Shown here: one piece after another, positions 12,592 to 23,991 of the stretch | Numbering within the stretch: the stretch's first letter is position 1 | How the letters are laid out: each line of letters begins with the position of its first letter | Assembly: GCA_037176845.1 (NCBI GenBank) | Contig: JAYKXP010000218.1 | Span: 1 to 61,095 of the forward strand | DNA: 61,095 bases | Source of the DNA: Paramarasmius palmivorus | Lineage: Eukaryota; Basidiomycota; Agaricomycetes; Agaricales; Marasmiaceae | Direction of reading: 5' to 3' | Program-made: the position numbers and the translations under genes | Notes under the pieces: model-generated | Database searches by the model: none | The model's input: the letters and a program-made list of their open reading frames with translations, nothing else | What the model was told of the DNA's origin: nothing

Positions 12592-14363
12592 CTAAAGATT
12601 TAACTTAGGTGGGCAACAGTCATAGCCTGAGGAAAACATCAGGATTGCGCACCAGCAATACACGATCAACCCTCAAGACTCCCAGGCTTGTTATGGAGCA
12701 AACTAGAGACTTAGGTCGACAAACGATGAGCTAGACAAAGGAGAGTAGTTACATCTCAAAGACTCACCAAAATCCAAAACTTGTCCTTCAACAGTCGATT
12801 CTCGGGAGTAACGCAGCAAGTACCAACGAAGGGGGCGTTTTGATGGTGGTGGTTTCGGAACAAGAGACAGGCACTTCGTTGCCCGGGTCTACCTCAGGAT
12901 AATGCATTCGTCGAAGCTTGGTAACTACAGGGAAAGATCGAGGTCCTCTCAAGGTGTCTAACCCTTTGGGATCCTAGGCAAGCTCAAGACTCCGCTGTCG
13001 CACTAATGGGGTGGTCGCTAGTCGTCGCCATAAATGAAGGGCATCAGGCCCGGCGGGAAAAGGTACGCATGATCGAAAACAACAAACATAGGACAAGCAA
13101 AACCGCTCCACGACAAAGATCCCAAAAACTCCTCCATTCCGCCCATATCGATGTCTTAACATGTCCTCTCATTGGCCTACTAAGCTCCCCCGATCCGGCC
13201 AAGCGACTAAGGTTGGACATGTTGCTAAAAGGCTGCAGTTAGCCGAACAGCTACCGAAGAAGACATCATACGTTGAACGTACCTGACCTAGCTTGATGGC
13301 ACGGTCAAACCAGGGAGCCAAGATGGATTCAGATACGTGGTATAGCAGTGGAAAATAGTTCATTATTCCAGCCAAGTATCGATGCGGTACATGATTCGGC
13401 CTCGGTTTCACAGAACGTTGAGTCGGAATCGATACGCCCTTCCCAGGCAGCACGCGTAGAACTCGTAGGCGGACTTGGATTTGATTTCCTGCAGCGAGAA
13501 GCTCAGCAAAACCACCACTGACGAAAACAAAAGAGTTACCGACCGTTTCGGGGATCGGTATAGTCTATGTTGCACCTGGTTCGCTTGTCCGAGCAAAGGT
13601 TCGGTGATGCTCAGTTTCGTGGTGAGCTGGCCTCTTCCAAGTCTCGATGAAGAGAGGGCACGAGCCTGATGAACTGTGAGACATGTGAATGTCGGAGAAA
13701 GTTCTGTGTTTGGACGATGGGGTAGCGTACTCTTTCCCAAGAGCCACTCAAGGATGTCTAAGCATTTTGGTTTGCTCGATAGGTTGGCATTCACGGGGTA
13801 TTCATGATCTCGTTGAGGTCATACGACAGCGTCTTCCCGAACTCGGTCTCTAAGCTTCACACCGTTAACTAGCAGGCCTCGATGAGAAAGATGAGAGAAT
13901 ACATGAACAAGCGAAAACTTACCGAATCCTAAGAACGAGACCTAATTCAACCTCATCCTGAACTCTTACCCTTCAAGTATCATGCCTTCACCATAACGAA
14001 AACCATTGAAGGTGAAGTAGCCGATAGTAGATATACGCGAACACGCATGTGAGCGGATGTTGCGGTATGAACCTTGAGCTCAGGGATCTCGCCCCGTTGA
14101 GCCTAGGAGCTTGAACAACTCTACCTTGTCAGAAAGGCGTTGTCCTGAGGGCGCAGGAACGGTGATGGTGGTTTGGAAGAGGAATTTTTATAAACCCGGA
14201 GTCGGACCGGCGAGTTGACGCGTTTTCGGATCACAAGGTGTAAGGTTCCTTCCACTAAAACGGCCAGAAGCTCGAGAACGAACAGAATTCAAAAAAGTAC
14301 ATAATGAAGCACATAATATACATTCAAGTACAGCTACATACTATCGTCCTTTCTGATAATCAT
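12592..14363. other. Spacer between F-box copies 2 and 3
   Basis: No gene is supported. The part at 13610-13775 repeats the spacer block of 10305-10500. From about 14140 to 14340 it holds the 3' flanking module that follows each of copies 3-7 (a conserved stretch centred on GGACCGGCGAGTT). Confidence 0.45.
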
Positions 14364-15656
14364 TCAGTCAAATATATTGCCAGGTGGAAGACTCTTCCAC
14401 TCTCCAGAGCGCGAGGTATACTCCCAGTTGTCATACTTCCCCAAAACCGAAGAATCTCCTATCCTCTCTATCACAACTAGATCGCATACATTACTGGCGT
14501 GCAACAGCGGAAAGCACTTTCGGATAGTATCGGTGTCTATCCTCGCGAGGCCCCTATACAAGTTTTGTAGCACAAGATGTGCACACCGCCCACTGTCGAC
14601 GAGGCTGTCCTCAAACTCGTTCCAGAGAAACTCACTCCAGGGGTAATCAGGGAGCGAGTGCACAGTCCATGAAAACGAAATAACAAAACTCTCCAGTTTG
14701 AGCTCCCTGCTTTCTTTGAGTACAATGCACCACTCGTCGAGCATGGTTTTGAAATCTCGAGGGGTTAGTACACAGATGTTCCAAGCGATACGACGGAGGT
14801 GACGGTAGTTGAATCGAATTGAGGCTAAGCCTGCTATGTAGCCCGTGACTTCTAGACAGGAAAGACTGTCCTTGGCCACGTCGAGAATGCGGGGGAGATA
14901 TACGGATGACTGACGTGTCAGATCACCGACAGTGAGTTCACGCAATGCGTTAAAACGCAAAGGAGAGGTAGACCCAGTTGCCCATCGAAGTAATGCTTTT
15001 GTTTGCTTCCAAGGGGTGTCGATTGTAAATCGGCGCAACTGGATGGGCGCATAGCCAGGGACGGCTTGTGATGGCATTGACTGTGGAGGTGCGTCCCAGT
15101 CCATTATGGCACTGAGATACAGGAAATGGAGATCTTGGAGACTGCCATGTACTGCCAACCAGTTGCACAATGCAACGATCTCGTGGATGGCCATCGTCGT
15201 ATCCTTTAACGTAAAGCTCCTGATTTCGAGCATTGCTGCTCCGCCTAGGAGTGTCGAGATTTGCAGGGAGGTGACGATGGGTCTCTCTACGGGAGCCCGG
15301 ATGCAAACTTTCTTTAGAGACTGTAGTCGAGGAAGAATGGATGCGAGAGGGTGCTGGGAAAGGTTGTCGCCCCACTGGGATGGTACGATGCGGAGTTCAA
15401 GTTCTGTGACGTATCCGGCGAGATGTGGAGAGTGCCCCAGCAAACTGAGAAATCGATCTGGGGGGTTCTGCATTCCTGGATATCCACATTCGGTAAGGAT
15501 GACCTCGCGAAAAAGGATGCGCTGTGCAGCGGGAACGAGACAACGTGCGGCCAACACACATTGTTTTAACGCCTGAATGTCGTCTCGAGGGTGTATGTTG
15601 TCCATAATGGAATCCAGGACTTCCTGGGGAAGCTGAACAGCAACGGCGCCTTCCAT
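14364..15656 (-). CDS. F-box-like/LRR-like protein, array copy 3
   Basis: A single coding exon of 430 residues, started at the family ATG at 15656 (MEGAVAVQLPQEVLDS). The open frame continues upstream of this only because the probable 5'-UTR intron happens to be open. The F-box-like motif spans about residues 8-50. Then come the shared LRR-like blocks, including LQISTLLGGAA, LTVGDLTRQSS and the C-terminal WEYTSRSGEWKS. It is strikingly close to array copy 6 on the opposite strand; both share segments such as CGYPGMQNPPDRFLS and RAPVERPIVTS that copies 4, 5 and 7 lack. It is expected to act as a substrate adaptor of an SCF-type ligase; the substrate is unknown. Confidence 0.8.
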   Translation of the reverse strand: MEGAVAVQLPQEVLDSIMDNIHPRDDIQALKQCVLAARCLVPAAQRILFREVILTECGYPGMQNPPDRFLSLLGHSPHLAGYVTELELRIVPSQWGDNLSQHPLASILPRLQSLKKVCIRAPVERPIVTSLQISTLLGGAAMLEIRSFTLKDTTMAIHEIVALCNWLAVHGSLQDLHFLYLSAIMDWDAPPQSMPSQAVPGYAPIQLRRFTIDTPWKQTKALLRWATGSTSPLRFNALRELTVGDLTRQSSVYLPRILDVAKDSLSCLEVTGYIAGLASIRFNYRHLRRIAWNICVLTPRDFKTMLDEWCIVLKESRELKLESFVISFSWTVHSLPDYPWSEFLWNEFEDSLVDSGRCAHLVLQNLYRGLARIDTDTIRKCFPLLHASNVCDLVVIERIGDSSVLGKYDNWEYTSRSGEWKSLPPGNIFD

Positions 15657-15799
15657 GATGTACCTGAAAGAAGTCGAGTCGGTGACGATTTCAAGAAACA
15701 GATACAAGCCAACGCACTGAGATACAATGCTTATCCAGCCCTGATGCCTCTTCAATCCTATACTTCGAGGTTCCTTGTGATGGAGCCTAGGCCTGCAGA

Positions 15800-16090
15800 T
15801 CACAAACGATGAGCTGAAAACTCAGAAACCAACACACTCCAGAAACTCACAGAAACCAACATCAATGATGGACTCGCAGTATGGATCACAAACGTCAGAA
15901 AGACATTGTCCCGAGGGCGCAGGAACGGTAATGGTGGTTTCGAAAGAGGAATCTTTCGTAAATCCGGAGTCGGACCGGCGAGTTGGCGCGTTTTCAAATC
16001 ACAGCGTGTAAGATTCCTTCCAGAAGCTCGAGGACGAACGAAATTCAAAAAAAGTAATGAAGCATGTAATATACATTCAAGAAATACAGC
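15800..16090. repeat. 3' flanking module of F-box units
   Basis: This module is shared with 14140-14340, 17480-17760 and, inverted, 25860-26180 and 27610-27830. It includes the sequence around GGACCGGCGAGTT and an AGACGTTGTCC-like block. It marks the ~1.7-kb unit of duplication in the array, gene plus downstream spacer. Confidence 0.65.
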
Positions 16091-16117
16091 TACATAATCG
16101 TGTTGTCCGAAAACCAT

Positions 16118-17353
16118 TCAGTAAAAAAGATCGTCAAAGGGTTGAACAACCATCCGCTCTCCAGAGCGCGGGGTATACTCCCAATACAGCCCCGACTCGG
16201 AATAGAACCGATCTGGATTCTGCACAACCAGATCGCACGCATCACTCGCGTGCAGCTGTGGGAAGAGCTCTCGGATAGTATCGGCGTTTGTACCTATACT
16301 GTTTGCGTGCACGATGTACAAGACAAGGCGTGCACACCGCCCACCGCTGATCAGGGCATCCTCAAGCTCCTTCCAAGGGTAATCATGATACTGAAGCCAA
16401 CCCCCCTCGAGCCCGTGGAGAAGAGAAATCACAAAACTCTCGAGTTTGATCTCCCTGCTTTCTTTGAGGGCAATGCACCAAGCTTTTAGCATGGTTTTGG
16501 AAGGTGAGTTAAGGGAGTTGCCATAAATGATACGACGGAGGTTACGGTATGTGCTAAATCGAATCGAGGATAAGCGTGGTATGTTACCCACGAGTTGTAG
16601 ACACGAAAGACTGTCCTTGGCCATGTCGAGAATGCGGAGGAGATATACGAATGACTGCTGTGTCAGATGACTGACAGTAAGTTCACGTAATGTGTCGAAT
16701 CGCATAGGAGAGCCGGATTCGGTCGCCCATTGAAGTAATGCTTCTGTGGTCTCCAGTGCACACATGTCAATTTTAAATCGGCGCAACTGGACAGGCGCAT
16801 AGCTAGAGACGGCTTGTGATGCCATTGACGGTAACGTTGCGTCCGAGTCCAAGGCGCGAACCCTTATGAAATGGAGATCTTGGAGACCACTGTGTGCTGC
16901 CAACCAGTTAAACATTGCGAAGGTCACCGATGCATCGATTAACGTAAAGCTCCTGATTGCTGTTCCGCCTGGGAGTGTCGAGATTGGCAGCGGGGCAACG
17001 TCGGGGTAAGTCCGGAGTAAAACTCTCTTTAGAGACTGTAGTCGGGAAAGAAGGTATGCGAGAGGGTATTCGTTGCCCCATTGAGGTGATATGATGCAGA
17101 GACCAAGTTCTGTGACATATTTGGCGAGATGTGGAGAGTCCTCCACCAAAATGAGGAAAAAGTGTGGGTTGTGCCGAAGGCTGCCTTCGTCAAGCCAGAC
17201 CTCATAAAAGAGGATCCGCTGTGCAGTCTGAACAAGACAACGTGCGGTCAAGGCACATTGTTTCAACGTCTGAACGTCGTCTTCGAGGTGTAGCTTGTTC
17301 AGAATGGTATCCAGAACTTCCTGGGGTAGCTGAACAGCAACGGTTCCTTCCAT
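16118..17353 (-). CDS. F-box-like/LRR-like protein, array copy 4
   Basis: A single coding exon of 411 residues from the family ATG at 17353 (MEGTVAVQLPQEVLDT). The F-box-like region at about 8-50 reads LPQEVLDTILNKLHL and CALTARCLVQTAQRILF. The remainder carries the common leucine-rich blocks. It is slightly shorter than copies 3 and 5, with a reduced central segment (AIRSFTLIDASVTFAMFNWL) where others read about ten residues more. The C-terminus is divergent and ends QPFDDLFY. It sits between identical 3' flanking modules, so it arose by tandem duplication of the ~1.7-kb unit. No frame-breaking lesion is seen. Confidence 0.8.
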   Translation of the reverse strand: MEGTVAVQLPQEVLDTILNKLHLEDDVQTLKQCALTARCLVQTAQRILFYEVWLDEGSLRHNPHFFLILVEDSPHLAKYVTELGLCIISPQWGNEYPLAYLLSRLQSLKRVLLRTYPDVAPLPISTLPGGTAIRSFTLIDASVTFAMFNWLAAHSGLQDLHFIRVRALDSDATLPSMASQAVSSYAPVQLRRFKIDMCALETTEALLQWATESGSPMRFDTLRELTVSHLTQQSFVYLLRILDMAKDSLSCLQLVGNIPRLSSIRFSTYRNLRRIIYGNSLNSPSKTMLKAWCIALKESREIKLESFVISLLHGLEGGWLQYHDYPWKELEDALISGGRCARLVLYIVHANSIGTNADTIRELFPQLHASDACDLVVQNPDRFYSESGLYWEYTPRSGERMVVQPFDDLFY

Positions 17354-17773
17354 GATGTACCTGAAAAAAAGTCGAGTCGGTGACGATTTCAAGAAACAAA
17401 AATGAGCCAACGCACCGAGATCCAATGTTTGTCCAGACCTGTTGACTCTTCAATCCTGTACTTCGAGGTTCCTTGCGACGGAGCCTACGGATGAGCTGAA
17501 AACTCAGAAACCGATATGCTTCAACAACTCACAGAATCCAAAGCCGACAATGGACTCGCAGTACGGATCACAAACAACTTCGTCAGAAAGACGTTGTCCC
17601 GAGGGCGCAGGAAAGGTAATGGTGGTTTGGAAGAGGAATTATTTCGTAACCCCGGAATCGGACCGGCGAGTTGGCGCGTTTTCAGATCACTGCGTGTAAG
17701 GCCACTGCCAGAAGCTCGAGAACGAACAGGATTCAAAAAGTACACAATGAAGCAGGTAATATGGATTCAGAAA

Positions 17774-19069
17774 TTACATCGACAGAAATGGCTTGTCCGA
17801 TAACCAACGAACAAAATTTTCTTCTGGAACGCTCTTCCACTCTCCAGAGCGCGAGGTATACTCCCAACTGACCGTACGCGTCGATAATGACCCTACTGTA
17901 TTCTGCACAACCAGATCGCACACATCACTCGCATGCAACAGCGGAAAACACTCTCGGATAGTATCGGTGTCCATCCTTTTGTCCGAAAAGATTCGTAGCA
18001 CAAGATGTGCACACCGCCCACCGCTGATCAAGGCATCCTCTAGCTCGCTCCAAGGGTAATCATGATCCAAAGCCGAGTGGTACCGATCGGGAATAACAAA
18101 GCTCTCAAGCTTGAGCTCTCTGCTTTCTTTAAGTGTAATGCACCATTCCTTTAGCATGGCTTTGAAGGGTGGGAAGAGTTGGCCATGAATGATATGACGG
18201 AGGTTACGGTAGGTGTTAAATTGGAATGAGGATAAGGATAGTATCCTGCCTGTGACGTGTAGACAAGAAAGGGTGTTCTTGGCCATGTCGAGAATGTGGA
18301 GGAGATATACGGATGACTCTTGTACCAGATCACCGACAGTGAGTTCACGTAATGCGTTGAAACGCAGAGGGGAGGTAGACCCGGTTGCCCACCGAAGTAA
18401 TGCTTCTGTGTTCCTCGAATTACCTATAATTGTAAATCGGAGCAACCGGATAGGCATAAAGCTAGAGACGTCTTGTGATGCCATTGACGGTGGAATTGCA
18501 TTCGAGTCCAAGACGAGAACATTCATGAAATGGAGAACTTGGAGACCACCGTGTGCTGCCAACCAGTTGCCAATTGCAAAGATCTCGTGCATCGTGACAC
18601 TTATAGATCTTAGCGTAAGGCTTTTGATTTTGGGCATTGCTGCTCCGCCTAGGAGTGTCGAGATTTTCAGGGTGAAGTCGCGGCTACCTGACGCAGACGT
18701 GTCATGCCAGTGCACTGAAACTTTCTTTAGAGACTGTAGTCGAGGAAGAATGGATGCGGAAGGGTGCTGGGACAGGTCATCGGGCTGCAAAGATCTTTCA
18801 TGGAAGTGGAGTTCAAGTTCTGTGATGTATTTGGCAAGATGTGGAGACTTGTTCAGCAAACTGAGAAATCGATCTGGTCTCTTTGTTCCTGAATATTTAT
18901 ATTCGGTAAGGATGACCTCGCGAAAAAGGATGCGCTGTGCGGCGGGGACAAGACAACGTGCGGTCAAGGCACATTGTTTCAACGTCTGAACGTCGTCTCG
19001 GGGGTGTAGGTTGTCCAGAATGGTATCCAGGACTTCCTGGGGTAGCTGAACAGCAACGGTTCCTTCCAT
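17774..19069 (-). CDS. F-box-like/LRR-like protein, array copy 5
   Basis: A single coding exon of 431 residues from the ATG at 19069. The F-box-like segment (LPQEVLDTILDNLHPRDDVQ, CALTARCLVPAAQRILF) is followed by the family blocks, ending WEYTSRSGEWKSVPEENF. This is the innermost leftward-reading copy. Its upstream flank (19070-19565) leads directly into a tRNA-Gly gene, and that flank plus the tRNA recur in inverted orientation at 23992-24340 before copy 6. Divergence from the other copies is concentrated in the LRR-like part (for example SLQPDDLSQHPSA), as expected if substrate recognition is under diversifying selection; that last point is inference. Confidence 0.8.
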   Translation of the reverse strand: MEGTVAVQLPQEVLDTILDNLHPRDDVQTLKQCALTARCLVPAAQRILFREVILTEYKYSGTKRPDRFLSLLNKSPHLAKYITELELHFHERSLQPDDLSQHPSASILPRLQSLKKVSVHWHDTSASGSRDFTLKISTLLGGAAMPKIKSLTLRSISVTMHEIFAIGNWLAAHGGLQVLHFMNVLVLDSNAIPPSMASQDVSSFMPIRLLRFTIIGNSRNTEALLRWATGSTSPLRFNALRELTVGDLVQESSVYLLHILDMAKNTLSCLHVTGRILSLSSFQFNTYRNLRHIIHGQLFPPFKAMLKEWCITLKESRELKLESFVIPDRYHSALDHDYPWSELEDALISGGRCAHLVLRIFSDKRMDTDTIRECFPLLHASDVCDLVVQNTVGSLSTRTVSWEYTSRSGEWKSVPEENFVRWLSDKPFLSM

Positions 19070-19261
19070 GATGTACCTTAAAAAACTCGAATCGGTGACG
19101 ATTTCAAGGAACAGATATGAACCAACGCACCGAGATACAATCTTTGCCCAGCTCTGTTGACTCAGAGTATGACTTCAAGCCTGTCCTTCGAGGGTTCCTT
19201 GGTATGGAGGCTGTAGATCATGATCAATGAGCTGAAAACTGAGAAACCAATATGCCCCAAC

Positions 19262-19652
19262 TTACAGAATCCCAAACAATATACCCTTGTGGTATGGATC
19301 ACGAACACGTATCTTCAAGTTCCTGTTTCTGCAGCACCTCGCTTGATGAGCGGAAACTGAGCTGAAAGATCCAGAACTAGGATATTTTAAACACTCACGT
19401 TGTTCTAGTACTTTTGCCTTCGCCAATGCCGTCTCGAGTATATCAGTTGAAGATGCAGTCCACTTTGATGATGGAGGTAGTATGGGAACAAGAGACAACC
19501 GTTTCCTTGGATGTTCGGCACCACGGTTGACGTCCAAACATTGAAATTGGACGTGGATCGACATGGCATTAATGGGGTAGTGGTAACCTGGGTCGTTGCC
19601 ATTGGCATGAGTTAAGCTCGACCCGCCGGGGGTTCGATTCCCTCTTAATGCA
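19262..19652. repeat. Left arm of inverted duplication (with tRNA)
   Basis: This segment matches, on the opposite strand, the segment at about 23992-24340. Both hold a tRNA-Gly gene followed by related spacer sequence, including a shared stretch near GGGATTCTGT and ACAATATACCC. The arms face each other across the FHA gene and form the inner edges of the divergent F-box array. Confidence 0.75.
19566..19652 (+). tRNA. tRNA-Gly (GCC), 16-nt intron
   Basis: A perfect cloverleaf can be drawn. The acceptor stem is GCATTAA with TTAATGC and discriminator A. The D stem is GGGT/ACCT around AGTGGTA. The anticodon stem is GGTCG/CGACC. The T stem is GGGGG/CCCTC around TTCGATT, with one G-T pair. The anticodon loop reads TTGCCA, then a 16-nt intron (19602-19617), then T, which puts the intron at the canonical 37/38 position. 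The anticodon GCC decodes GGC/GGU glycine codons. A box (TGGGGTAGTGG) and B box (GGTTCGATTCC) are intact, and a TTTT Pol III terminator lies 2 nt downstream. A near-identical gene lies inverted at 23992-24090. Confidence 0.95.
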
Positions 19653-19892
19653 TGTTTTGCTCTGAGGCTGCGTACTTTTTTGTTTATTTCATTCGCTCTT
19701 CTAGTATTTTTTCCTCTCTGCAGGCCCATATTCTACGCTCGGAAAGACTCCAGCAAACGAGGTTTTCAAGTGTCGATTCCATTTTTCTTCCGAGTCCGAC
19801 TCTGTCACGATCACATGTCTCGCACGCGTGACACCTCGTGTTTGGGTGTGACATTATGTTGGTTGAATCTCTTTCCATTACCACCACAACCA

Positions 19893-22800
19893 ATGGACCC
19901 ATCCCAGGACGCTTCTCAAATCGGCCGCTACGGTACACTTTCCCTTCTCTCCTCTACAGACAGCAAACTCGTCACCTCATTTGGCATCGACACTCCCGAG
20001 TTGACTTTTGGCCGTTCCTCAAGTTGTAGTGTGCGGTTGTATTACCCCGATATTGAAGATGTACATGCCAGAATTGTATTTGGTGATGACAACAAGGTGC
20101 TTTTTCCTTTTCTTCTCTTGAATTGAAGCTAACAGTAAGACAGGCCTTTTTAATCGTCCTCGGCACATCCGGTCTCACAGTCGACGAATGCAAAATCTAC
20201 CCATCCACAGTCCCATTATTCAACAACTCCCAACTCGAAATCCACGGGAAACAGTTTCGATTCAATTATCCACCAAAGGAAATGCGTGCCCAGTTTGTTT
20301 GGGATACACCTGGTGCATATCTTCCCCTTCTGTTCGCTACCCTGTTTTCTGACTAGCACCTACAGAACCACAAACCCGTACTCGCCTCTCAATGATCCGC
20401 TCCTCAGAGGTATTCTCTCCTCGACCTTCACCAAACCCAGCAGAAAACCTCCGAATCCTACAATCTCCACTCAAGTTACCCCCTTCGTCGCCTTTACGCA
20501 GGTCACCTATCAAACGCTCCCTGTTCTCAGAGACACAGACGGAGGAAGAGGAAATCGTGTTGGTGGACACTGCAAATCCGCATGTCGTTCAAGAAGATAA
20601 CGATCTAGTCATTCTCGAGGAGCTGCCTTTTGCGCCGTCGCCCCAGAAAGCGACTCCACCTCCGCCTTCTCTACCACCACAAACACCGCGTCGCACGAAA
20701 CCCACGTTACATCGTGCAGTTCTCATACGCTCTGCTCAACGCGCAGTCTTAAAGCGCCAGGTGGAAGAAGAGGAAAGAGAAGAAGAGGAAGAGGTGTTTG
20801 GTGTTTTAGCTGAGGAAGATGAAGATGAAGCAGGCGTGGCTGAGGAGAATGTGTTTGAAGTGGAAGAGCAGGCCGGAGAAGGAGAGCAAGGACAAGGGAA
20901 AGATACACCCCAGTCCTCATGGTTAGGTCGTATATGGCCTTTTACATCACGATCGCCGTCTCCTACAAAGGGCACGCGGTTGGAAGAGTTGGAGGCCGAG
21001 GCTGATCAGGAAGACGAAGCAATGGATGTTGATATTGAGCAGGAAAGGATATATCCTTCATTAGAAGGCCTGCACGAGGAGCCGGTAGAAGTGAAGGAAG
21101 AGGATGAAGATGACGACGTTCCTGCTCCTCAGCATACAGATATCCAAATCGCTGGTACACCCCGGCGGTTCTTATCCCCTTCATCTCCTACCAAACCCAA
21201 GACCCTGCCGTTCCGCACGCCTCAACCACACGTCCATCTCAACACTAACGAGACGAGGATGTCGATGGGTGGTCTACCCACGAGGTTACCAAAGCAGGAG
21301 AAAGAGGTCATGAGGTGGAAAGTCGAGGATATAGTCGTTTCTCTCCCATCTACCTCTTCTACCTCCGCCTCTGACTCTACGCCAGAGCCAGAGCCAACGA
21401 TGCAGACTTCCCAATCAGATGGCATGTTACACAAAACATCGAAAGCCAGGGAAAGCTTGTCGCCTAGGAAGGCATGCCTGTCGGAGGAAGAAAAACAAGC
21501 CATCCGTGCGCGTCGAAAAAGCGCGCTGTTGGATATTGGGTCACCGTTCAAGGGTGGTGTACCTGGTATGAGTGCGTCACCTAAACCTGCACCTGGTCTT
21601 GGCTTGGGGTCGCCTACGAAACCTAAACCAGGCATTGGCGTTGGGTTAGGCCTGGGTGCGCCTCCTCCTAAACCCATACAAGAAGACAAGGCTGGTGAAA
21701 AAGAGGACACACGCGCTCTACTAGATAAGATGAAGCTAGCAATGGAAGGGATGAAGAACCGACGTGTTTCTGGGTCGTTTTCACCGTCGAAGGCTAAGCA
21801 GGAAGGTGAAGAGGGGGAGTTTTCGCTCCTACGCTCGCCGATGAAAGGTGCTGGGGGTGGAGGTATGGTGCCAAGGAGAAAGTCGGTGTATGTTGTTGGT
21901 GTTGTTGAGGAAGAGACGGGGATGGAGGTTGAGGTGTGTATATCTCTTCTCGTTTTCTTTTGTATGGTTTCGTTGCTAATCTTGGTTATAGGAATCGATA
22001 CCAGTGGACGAGAACGAGAACCAAGAGGTAGGCTCTCTTCTTTTCCTTCTTCGTTACTTGTGAGCGTTTGGGGTCTGATAATTCGGGATTATAGGTCGCA
22101 AAGATGCCCGTGCGGGCTAAAATGCCAACATCGACACCGACAGTGGAAGAAGTACAAGTAAGTCTGATCCAACGTTCTTATGAGAGTCGGCTCTAATTGT
22201 TTGCGTGTAGGAATCGGTGAAACCACCGAGTAGACGTTCAAAGACGCCTACACCTACAGCAGACGTAGAGGTACAGATACTCAAATCTCATGATATACGT
22301 ATCCTCATCTAACAACGTTCCTTGTTCGCGCAGGAATCGACCAAACGTGCCAAAACGCCAACGCCAACACCAGCTGAAGAAACGGTAAGCTGATTTTTCT
22401 CTCTTCAGATGTTTCTTCATGACATCTTTCTATCCAGGAACAAGAGGTTGTCAAGCCGCCGAGTAGACGTGCAAAGACACCAGTGGAGGAAGCGGTAAGC
22501 CCCTCACATATTCCTTCGTGACGTACAGTTAATGGATTTGCTCGTGCGCAGGACTCTATCAAGCCGCCGAGTAGACGTGCTAAAACACCAACACCGGCAA
22601 CGGAAGAAGGGGTAGGTTCTCTTCGAATCTTTTTACAAAATAGGCTAACCCTTGCGTGCAGGGATCTGTCAAGCCGCTAAGTAGACGTGCTAAGACGCCG
22701 ACGCCGGGACCTGTAGTGAGTCGCTCTGAGAGTCCCCAAGAGACAACTTTGTCTAATAGATCGTTTTCTATGTACAGGACTCCGTGAAACCGCCCAGCAA

Positions 22801-23828
22801 GCGCGCAAAGACACCGACACCAGTGGAGGAAACAGTAAGCCCTTTAGACGTCTCTAGCAGCTTCGTTGTCTGATTCTATACAGGAACCTATCAAGCCAAC
22901 GAGTAGGCGTGCAAAGACACCAACGCCAGCAGTGGAAGAAGCGGTAAGTCCTTGAGATACTTCGCCGCGGGATCGAGCTGACTGGTAGCAGCAGGCGCCC
23001 GTCAAGCCGCCGAGTAGAAGGGCAAAGACACCCACACCTGCACCTGCTGTTGAGGAAGTGGTAAGCCTTTTAGATGTTTCTTGGTAACACAGAGCTGATG
23101 TGTTTACCTGCGTGTAGGAGCCCGTCAAGCCGCCGAGTAGGCGCGCCAAGACGCCCACACCAGTGGCAGAAGAAGGGGTGAGTTCTTTCACTCAAAGGCC
23201 GAGAACTGGGCTGACCTCTGTGCAGGAATCGGTGAAACCGCCGAGTAGACGTGCAAAGACGCCTACACCAGCAGCTGCTGCCCAGGAAGACGAGGAAACA
23301 GAGCCAGAACCAGAGCCAGAACCTCGAACGCGTGCACGTTCCAAAACACCAACACGAGCTACCCCCGCTAGGTCACGTACCGCCGAACCCCAGGAACCAC
23401 CGTCCACCACAACAACTACGAAACGAGCTAGATCCAGAACCGCTGATACAGAGCCCAAACCAACCACTACGAGAGCGAGATCTCGTACAGCCGAACCTGC
23501 TCCAGCTGCGACTCCCAGTACGAGAACCCGATCCCGGACTGCTGACCCTGCGCCTACAAAAACGACGAGGGCGAGAGCAAACTCGGACTCGGAATCCGAT
23601 GTTGGGACGGAGAAGGCAAAGGCTAAACCTGGAGCAAGGAAGCCAAAGCCAAAGGTTCCGGAGGTGATTAAAGAGGAGTCTCCGCCGCCGGTGACTGCCA
23701 AGGGAAAGGTGGGGGAGAAGGAGAATGCGGGGAAGACGCGTACTTCGAGTAGGAATACAAAAGTTGCGGTGAAGACGGAGGAAGGTGCTGGGAGTGGGGT
23801 GGCGAGAAGAACTAGGTCGAGGACGTGA
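19893..23828 (+). CDS. FHA-domain protein with ten exon-encoded repeats
   Basis: Fifteen exons: 19893-20096, 20144-20312, 20366-21933 (an acceptor at 20357 is equally in frame), 21992-22027, 22095-22157, 22211-22270, 22334-22384, 22438-22494, 22552-22611, 22662-22715, 22778-22834, 22884-22943, 22995-23060, 23118-23177 and 23226-23828. They total 3168 nt, about 1055 aa. Residues ~15-105 form an FHA domain, a phosphothreonine-binding fold, with FGRSSSCSVRL followed by the H of VHARI and a later TSG turn. A long acidic, Ser/Pro-rich middle follows, with many SP/TP sites. Ten repeats of about 17-22 residues with core KPPSRRAKTPTP come next, one per exon. The last exon adds about five RARSRTA-type repeats and a basic tail. 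FHA plus phosphorylatable TP repeats recalls Ki-67-like chromosome-coating proteins, but this is only an architectural analogy. A nuclear, CDK-regulated scaffold is the likeliest role. Confidence 0.8.
22211..23291 (+). repeat. Tandem exon-intron repeat array (10 units)
   Basis: Ten units of ~105-125 nt, each a 51-66 nt exon plus a ~47-64 nt intron. The exons start at 22211, 22334, 22438, 22552, 22662, 22778, 22884, 22995, 23118 and 23226. Every repeat exon is a multiple of three with phase-0 borders. Exon sequence is well conserved (GAGTAGACGTGC core), whereas introns have drifted apart except at splice sites. Confidence 0.9.
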
Positions 23829-23991
23829 AGTGGTGAAGTGTTTAGCTTTCCGATGCTTTTTTTGTTTTCAAAGATATGTACCTTTGCTTGCCATGTTTCT
23901 CAATTGTATGTGTAATGTCAGATATGCTGTCGTTTTGCCGAGATATTGGGTTGGAATCCTAAAAAGGTGTACATACAGGATCGTCCTTGAG

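Noticed and set aside
20736..20975. Antisense Ser-rich open frames under the FHA gene (also at 23192-23701).
   Set aside because: They mirror the Glu/Lys- and Thr/Pro-rich codons of the sense exons and lack splice support.
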